A DNA stretch of 36,896 nucleotides from Stagnimonas sp. Lineage in GTDB: Bacteria; Pseudomonadota; Gammaproteobacteria; Nevskiales; Nevskiaceae. Positions 31,987 to 36,896 of the stretch are shown one piece after another. Location: NCBI GenBank assembly GCA_030696045.1, contig JAUYNO010000102.1, positions 1 to 36,896 on the forward strand, in the 5' to 3' direction. Every line of letters begins with the position of its first letter. The first letter of the stretch is position 1. The translations under genes were made by a program, and so were the position numbers. The notes under the pieces are model-generated. The model searched no databases. It saw nothing but the letters and a program-made list of their open reading frames with translations, and was not told the origin of the DNA.

Positions 31987-32168
31987 AGCCCCCTCCCCCT
32001 TGCGGGGGTGAGGCGGAAAAGGCTGGATCACTACTCCACCCCGCCGAATGCCGTCGGCCATACAGGGGCCGATGGCTGTCAAGCTGGGGAGGGGGGCGGC
32101 CTCATTGAAGTGCGCACTGGCCTGAGAGCGCCCCCCTCCCCTAACCCCTCCCCGCAAGGGGGAGGGGA
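31987..32168. repeat. REPIN-like GC-rich repeat with internal palindrome
   Basis: The left cluster CCCCTCCCCCTTGCGGGGGT and the right cluster CCCCTCCCCGCAAGGGGGAG are inverted copies of the element type at 5821 and 8571. The centre holds a second dyad, GCCGTCGGCC…GGGGCCGATGGCTG. It fills the gap between the LysR start and the HIT stop. Confidence 0.75.
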
Positions 32169-32179
32169 ACGCCATGTCC

Positions 32180-32599
32180 TCAAGCATCCAGCAGGCCCGG
32201 CAACAACCGGCGCAGGTGCTCGACGCGCTCCTGCGCTGCCGGCGGCTCGTAGGCCAGCGGCGGAAACTTGCCCCAGACCGGCGCCGGCCAGGCCGGATCG
32301 CCGCGATAGCGGGCGATGTGGTGCAGGTGCAGCTGCGGCACCACATTGCCGAGCGCGGCGACATTCATCTTGTGCGGCTGGAAGGCAGCTTCCATCGCGC
32401 GCGCCAGCGCGGTCGACTCCCGCAGCAGCTGCAGCTGGTCGCCATCGTCGAGCCGGTGCAGCTCCCGGGTGCCGGCACGGCGCGGCACCAGGATGCACCA
32501 GGGGTAGCGCGACTCGTTCATCAGCAGCAGGCGGGACAGCGGGAAGTCGCCGACCGGAAGGGTGTCGGCGGCGAGTTGGGCGTGCAGGGTCCAGGTCAT
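32180..32599 (-). CDS. HIT-family hydrolase (nucleotide hydrolase)
   Basis: This 139-residue protein matches the HIT family: FPLSRLLLMNESRYPWCILV near the start, KMNVAALGNVVPQLHLHHIA (78-97) with the histidine triad (His91, His93, His94 region), and RYRGDPAWPAPVWG after it. Family members hydrolyse dinucleoside polyphosphates or nucleoside phosphoramidates in the cytoplasm. The exact substrate is not readable from the sequence. It is the last gene before the repeat, and the DUF6438 lipoprotein gene lies 24 bp upstream. Confidence 0.88.
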   Translation of the reverse strand: MTWTLHAQLAADTLPVGDFPLSRLLLMNESRYPWCILVPRRAGTRELHRLDDGDQLQLLRESTALARAMEAAFQPHKMNVAALGNVVPQLHLHHIARYRGDPAWPAPVWGKFPPLAYEPPAAQERVEHLRRLLPGLLDA

Positions 32600-32623
32600 G
32601 GCGGCATTGTCCCGCGTCGCCGC

Positions 32624-33217
32624 TCAGCGATCCACGCCCTGTTCGATCCACCGCCGGCTGCCGGCGGCCTCGTCGATCTGCGCCGGCAGCCGCCGCAGGG
32701 CGGCGGGTGCGCCGGCGCAGCCCTGGTAGTACTGGATGCGGTGGCGGCGGCCATCCAGCGTCCACTCGATCAGGCTGCTGGGCATGTCGGTCGCGGTCTG
32801 GCCGCAGCCGGACTGACCGGGCCGATAGATGTCCTTCAGCCGCGCCAGCTCGGGCTGGCGCAGCTGCTCGATCAGGGCCGCCAGCCGCGCCGGGTCGGCC
32901 CGGCCCAGCTGCTCGCCTGCCGCCGCGACGTGGCGCTCGCCCTCGAAGCGCACGCTGCCGTCCGCCTGCAACTGCAGCGAGTACTGCGGGCAGCGGCCGT
33001 AGCAGGGTCCGCGCTGCAGGCTCAGCTCGAAGTCGCCGGCGGGCACGGCGGATTCCGGCCGGGCGCTGGAAGCGGGGGGGGTACTGGGCTGCGGTGCGGG
33101 CGCTGGGGCGGCGCTTTCCGCCGGTACGGCGGGCTGCTCGGCAGCGGCACAGGCGGCGAGCAGCAGCAGTGACAGCAGGGCGAGGCTGGCGCCGGTTGAC
33201 GGGCGATGGCTGGACAT
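32624..33217 (-). CDS. DUF6438 lipoprotein
   Basis: This 197-residue protein begins MSSHRPSTGASLALLSLLLL and continues AACAAA, a lipoprotein signal (Cys23). A Pro/Ala linker (about 25-58) leads to FELSLQRGPCYGRCPQYSLQ, the hallmark of DUF6438, then LQADGSVRFEGERHV. The cysteine pair in the hallmark and two more (SGCGQ, QGCAG) may form disulphides in the periplasm. The function is unknown. GGAG lies 10 nt before the ATG. Confidence 0.82.
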   Translation of the reverse strand: MSSHRPSTGASLALLSLLLLAACAAAEQPAVPAESAAPAPAPQPSTPPASSARPESAVPAGDFELSLQRGPCYGRCPQYSLQLQADGSVRFEGERHVAAAGEQLGRADPARLAALIEQLRQPELARLKDIYRPGQSGCGQTATDMPSSLIEWTLDGRRHRIQYYQGCAGAPAALRRLPAQIDEAAGSRRWIEQGVDR

Positions 33218-33239
33218 GGGCTGGGAGCTCCGGCGACAG

Positions 33240-33279
33240 CAAAAAAAAATCCCGGGAGGTTTACCCGTCCCGGGATCTT
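33240..33279 (-). terminator. intrinsic terminator of the second M36 protease
   Basis: On the minus strand, ATCCCGGG pairs with CCCGGGAT around ACGGGTAAACCT and is followed by nine T residues. It lies about 18 bp after the protease stop. Confidence 0.9.
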
Positions 33280-33296
33280 AGGCGCTCCTCAGCCGC

Positions 33297-36200
33297 TCAT
33301 CCCTGCCGGCGCCGCCGGCGCAGCGCCGCAGCGGCCAGCACCGGCAGCAGCCAGAGGCCGAGCGCGCCGCCCTCGGAACTCGGCTTGAGCTCGATGGTGG
33401 TCACCAGGCTCACCGTGTCGCTGGCAGTCACTGCGCGGTTGTCGGTCACCGTCAGCCGGAAGACATAGGTTCCCGCCGCCGTCGGCCGCACCGTGGCCCT
33501 CGCGGTGCTACCGCCGGTGATGGTGGCGGTCGACGGGCCGGAGACCTGGGTCCAGGCATAGCCGAGGGCCGCCGCCTCCGGATCGCTCGATGCCGAGCCA
33601 TCGAGTACCACGGTGCCGCCCAGGATCACCGACTTGTCGACACCGGCATTGGCAGTCGGCGGCAGGTTGTCCGGCACCCCGTCCTCGTCGACCACGTTGC
33701 TGAACGGAAGGTTGCTGATGCCGGTGAAGCTGAGGTTGTCGACCGCCCAACCAAAGTCGCCGACGCCGCCGTCGCTGACCTGGCGGAAGCGCAGCCGCAC
33801 GGTCTGACCCGCCAGCGCGGTGCCGAAGCTGAGCGTCACCGGTTCCAGGAAGCCGTCGTTGGCGCCGAAGTTGTCGCCGACAAAGCCGACGTGGGCGCCG
33901 GAATCGTCCGGCGTCGGGGTGCCGTCCGGCGCCAGGGCCAGGAAGTAGCCGTTGTAGCCGCCGCCGGTGGTGAAGCTGCCGCCGGCATCGACCACGTCGG
34001 TCCAGGTCGCGCCGCCGTCGCTGCTGACCTCGATAATGCTGCCGTCGAAACCGACCGGCGTGTCGCCATCGAAGCCGGCGAACTCGAACTGGTAGTAGTG
34101 CTCGAAGTTCATCGCGAACGGGGCGCTGCCGACCTGCAGCGGCGGCGTGGTCAGGCGCACGTCGGCGAAGCCGCTGTTGTTCGGCATGAACCAGAGCAGG
34201 CCGGAGGCGAACAGGAAGGGGGCGGGCTCGCCGTCCACCACCGACCAGCCAGCGCCGGAGCCGATCAGCTCGGTGCCCCAGTCGGCTTCGGCGGCCAGCG
34301 GCTGCTCGATGTCGTCGCTGGCGCGCAGCGCCGGGGCGATGTCGTAGTTGACCGACAGCTGCAACTGCAGCGGCGCGGCCTCGATCACCGCGTCGGCGCT
34401 GTCGCCAACTTCGGGGAAGTCGACCGTCAGGGTCAGCAGCTCGGCCCGGCTGCTGGCCGAGTTGAGCTTGACCGTGATGCTGCCGCTGACCTCGTCGCCG
34501 AGCCCGATGGGCGCGGCAGCGGAGGCCGGGAAGCTGATGCTGCCGCCATTGCCGAAGCTGGTATCGCCGTCGGAACTCAGCTGCGCCACCACCGGCTGGG
34601 TGAGATCGTCGGTGCCGGTGCTACGCAGGGTGATGTTGAGCCGCGCAGTCTCGCCCGGGTCGAGCTCGCCGTCGTCGTCGATGAAGCCCTCGGCACCATT
34701 GAAGTAGCCGAAGTCGAGCGAAGCATCGACCACCTCGAAGCCGCCGGCCTGGGCGACATAGCTCTCGACCACGCCGCTGTTGCTGGCGTCGTTGCGATCC
34801 GGCGCCACCGCGCCGACGCCCATGCCGCGCTTGGCGAAAGCCGTCGCCATCAGATCGAAATCGGCGGCATCGGTGACATAGGCAGCGGCCAGCAGACCGT
34901 CGCGCGCTTCCAGCAGGGTCGGCGCATTCGGCGTCATCTTCAGGCCGGCGATGACATAGCTCTTCATCCGCGCCTGCGCCTGGCTGAAGCTGTAGCGCGG
35001 GTCGTTGAGTAGGGCGGCGTAGATCTCCCACAGGGTGTTGGCCCAGATCTCGCCGGTGTTGTGCACCTCGGAGTTGCTGGCACCGTTGGCACCAAAGGCG
35101 ATGGGCGCCCCGGCCGGCAGCGGCACGCCGTCCTCGATGTGCTGGAAGGTGAGCGGGAACACCGCGAAATCGGTCGAGTACGGTGCCCGGCGGATGCCAA
35201 AATAGGAGTCGCCGGTCGAGTAGTAGGACTGCGGGTAGGCGCCCTGGTAGAGCTCGTTGCCGGCGACCGCGCGGTCCTCCGGCCGCACCGTCAGCATCAT
35301 GCCGCTGAAGTCACTCCAGCCTTCACCCATGCCGCTGCCCTGCTGGCTGGACAGGCCCAGCGCGTCACCGACCAGGCGGTTGCTGGTGTAGTGGAACCAC
35401 TCGTGGGCGACGATCTGGGCGTCCACCGCGCTGTCGTAGTCGGGCGCCGAGGCGCGCAGCACATGGGCGCTGAGCGTGGTGCTGCCGAGGTCGGTGAAGA
35501 TGCGCTGGCCTTCGGCCTGGGTGGTCGACAGGGTGCCGATGGTGATGGCGTCGACGATGGTCGCGTCATCGCCCAGTCCCGGCGCGACGCCCGGCTGGTT
35601 GTTGGCCAGGATCACCGCCGTCGCGCCCGCGTTCTGGGCGTTGAGGGTCTTGGTCTTGAAGGTGCAGGCGCCACGCGCCACCACCGCGATCTTGCCGGCG
35701 ATATCGGCGGCGTTGGTCAGGGCGGTGCAGGCGTTCAGGGGCGCGCTGGCGATGGCCGCACCGGTGACCTCGAAGCTGTCGGGCCCGAAGGCGGCGGTGT
35801 TGAAGGTCAGCGAATACGGCGCCAGGCCGCTCGGGCTGATGGTCAGATCGCCGGCCGAAGCATCGAACAGGTATTGCTGCATGCGCGGGCTGCCGCCGTC
35901 CGGCGGCGTGCTCATGTTGGCGTTGTTGCGTCCGCTGAAATCCTGCGCCTCCACCAGCATCACGTCGCCGTCCACGCCGCCGCGACCGTAGTTGTCGGCC
36001 TGGGCGTTGCCGGCGGCCTCGTCGAAGCCACTGTCGTACCACCAGTCGTGCAGCCAGTTGTTCAGATAGAACAGGTCGACCACCGCGAACTGCTGCTGCG
36101 AGGCGGTGCTGGGATCAGCGTCCGGCGTGTAGTCGTAGTCGAAGCTGTTGGCGCCGGTGGTGCTGGCGCGCTGGTCGGTGGTGCCGGGGTCGAAGCCCTG

Positions 36201-36896
36201 GCCCTCGGCCGGGTCGCTGGTGCCGTCGGGCACCCCGAACAGATCGAGGTAGGCATCGACATTGTTGCCGGTGCTTTCGGTGGCGCCCGGCGGCAGCCAG
36301 GGGTCATTGGTCGAGATCGGGCCGTTCTGCAGGGTCACCAGGCGGGTCGGCACGGCGACGCGCGGCGTGGTGCCATTGCCCGGCGTACCCACGAAGGGCG
36401 CATAGCCGTTGCCGAGCGGGCCGTCGAAGGGCTGGAAGCTGCCGCTGTCGTCGGCGTAGGTCCGGTAGCTGTAGGCGTCGTAGGCGATCAGGCTCTTGCG
36501 GAACAGCAGGCTGCCGTCCCGGGCCGAGATCAGATAGCCCATGGCGTAGCTGTCGGCACCGTCCTGGCTGCGGGCGTGAATTTCGGCATACCAGGCCGGC
36601 ACCAGTTCGCCATTGAGCGGGTACCAGAACTTGCGGCTGCGCTGCTCGCCGGCCAGACGGATCTCGCCAGCCAGCGTGCGCCCGGAATAGACCCCGTAAT
36701 CGCCGGCGCTGCGGGTGAGGCGAAAGGCGGTCGTCGACAGCCGCTCGCCGCTGAGATCGGCATAGGCGATGGCCAGCGCCTGCTCGGGCTGCAGCCGGAA
36801 GCCGGTGCGATCCAGCTTCTTGGAGCCGGCGGCCTCGGTGCTGGCGAAGTTGCCGGAGCTGGCGACCAGCCGCATGCCGCGGTCCATCATCACGGT
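33297..36896 (-). CDS. M36 metalloprotease with PA insert, PKD/REJ-like domain and GlyGly-CTERM-like tail (5' end outside window)
   Basis: About 1,199 codons are visible, and the frame continues beyond the right edge: no signal peptide is present, and a GTG near the edge is only an internal codon. The visible part begins inside the propeptide region, then has the M36 core NNWLHDWWYDSGFDEAAGNA, a PA domain (GKIAVVARGACTFKTKTLNA), the zinc site HEWFH (codons 35,405-35,391) with GMGEGWSD, CARDB/FlgD-like beta regions, a jelly-roll-like part, and a K319L/PKD-type domain (PPTANAGVDKSVILGGTVVL, then DGSASSDPE). It ends SSEGGALGLWLLPVLAAAAL plus six basic residues, a GlyGly-CTERM tail. It is related to the protease at 11,440 but has a longer C-terminus. 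Extracellular proteolysis is the expected role. Confidence 0.87.
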   Translation of the reverse strand, partial: TVMMDRGMRLVASSGNFASTEAAGSKKLDRTGFRLQPEQALAIAYADLSGERLSTTAFRLTRSAGDYGVYSGRTLAGEIRLAGEQRSRKFWYPLNGELVPAWYAEIHARSQDGADSYAMGYLISARDGSLLFRKSLIAYDAYSYRTYADDSGSFQPFDGPLGNGYAPFVGTPGNGTTPRVAVPTRLVTLQNGPISTNDPWLPPGATESTGNNVDAYLDLFGVPDGTSDPAEGQGFDPGTTDQRASTTGANSFDYDYTPDADPSTASQQQFAVVDLFYLNNWLHDWWYDSGFDEAAGNAQADNYGRGGVDGDVMLVEAQDFSGRNNANMSTPPDGGSPRMQQYLFDASAGDLTISPSGLAPYSLTFNTAAFGPDSFEVTGAAIASAPLNACTALTNAADIAGKIAVVARGACTFKTKTLNAQNAGATAVILANNQPGVAPGLGDDATIVDAITIGTLSTTQAEGQRIFTDLGSTTLSAHVLRASAPDYDSAVDAQIVAHEWFHYTSNRLVGDALGLSSQQGSGMGEGWSDFSGMMLTVRPEDRAVAGNELYQGAYPQSYYSTGDSYFGIRRAPYSTDFAVFPLTFQHIEDGVPLPAGAPIAFGANGASNSEVHNTGEIWANTLWEIYAALLNDPRYSFSQAQARMKSYVIAGLKMTPNAPTLLEARDGLLAAAYVTDAADFDLMATAFAKRGMGVGAVAPDRNDASNSGVVESYVAQAGGFEVVDASLDFGYFNGAEGFIDDDGELDPGETARLNITLRSTGTDDLTQPVVAQLSSDGDTSFGNGGSISFPASAAAPIGLGDEVSGSITVKLNSASSRAELLTLTVDFPEVGDSADAVIEAAPLQLQLSVNYDIAPALRASDDIEQPLAAEADWGTELIGSGAGWSVVDGEPAPFLFASGLLWFMPNNSGFADVRLTTPPLQVGSAPFAMNFEHYYQFEFAGFDGDTPVGFDGSIIEVSSDGGATWTDVVDAGGSFTTGGGYNGYFLALAPDGTPTPDDSGAHVGFVGDNFGANDGFLEPVTLSFGTALAGQTVRLRFRQVSDGGVGDFGWAVDNLSFTGISNLPFSNVVDEDGVPDNLPPTANAGVDKSVILGGTVVLDGSASSDPEAAALGYAWTQVSGPSTATITGGSTARATVRPTAAGTYVFRLTVTDNRAVTASDTVSLVTTIELKPSSEGGALGLWLLPVLAAAALRRRRRQG

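Noticed and set aside
32008..33468. Long plus-strand frame across the HIT and DUF6438 genes
   Set aside because: It is arginine/alanine-rich low complexity opposite two genes with clear motifs and crosses a terminator.

Overview
This is a GC-rich proteobacterial chromosome segment, most like a gammaproteobacterium of the Lysobacterales (Xanthomonadales) or Nevskiales type. The signs are two secreted M36 (fungalysin-type) metalloproteases ending in GlyGly-CTERM-like sorting tails, a XanB2/FkbO-type chorismatase, a Marinobacter-type fatty acyl-CoA reductase, a DUF1800/DUF1501 pair, and many short palindromic REP/REPIN-like repeats. The lineage is an inference from gene families; no rRNA or tRNA gene is visible.

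Left part (1-11,131, minus strand): a cut-off proline-rich anchored protein; a bifunctional SDR fatty acyl-CoA reductase (fatty alcohol or wax ester synthesis) behind a chorismatase; two translationally coupled SH3-type lipoproteins; then a run of four electron-transfer-like genes. Read in transcription order from 11,131, these are a large dihaem cytochrome c (811 aa), a second dihaem cytochrome c (580 aa), a monohaem cytochrome with an EF-hand-like loop, and a polytopic membrane protein. Four different palindromic repeats sit in or between these cytochrome genes. One lies in frame inside a coding region, and two overlap gene starts.

Middle (11,440-21,457): a secreted M36 protease on the plus strand with a strong terminator; a short IS-like/MITE element with an 18-bp terminal inverted repeat and a 4-bp target duplication; then a visibly AT-richer two-gene island. 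The island holds a NYN/PIN-like nuclease with a cysteine-rich insert followed by a NACHT-type STAND ATPase with pentapeptide-like and winged-helix-like C-terminal parts. It lies between the terminators of two convergent transcription units and is the best candidate for an undescribed (anti-phage or other conflict) system. A DUF1800-DUF1501 secreted pair follows on the minus strand.

Right part (21,908-36,896): a DedA-rhodanese fusion overlapping a DUF3052 gene; an envelope and lipid cluster (unknown periplasmic protein, phospholipase A2-like lipoprotein, DUF3943 protein, PAP2 phosphatase, BON lipoprotein, small membrane protein); a PaaI-type thioesterase; an unknown small protein; an alpha/beta hydrolase coupled to a DUF4442 hotdog protein; a second alpha/beta hydrolase converging on a LysR regulator with overlapping 3' ends; a HIT hydrolase; a DUF6438 lipoprotein; and a second M36 protease cut by the window end.

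Recurring themes are lipid and acyl-CoA metabolism (reductase, thioesterase, hotdog protein, hydrolases, PAP2, PLA2-like), secreted proteins, and c-type cytochromes. How these work together is inference.
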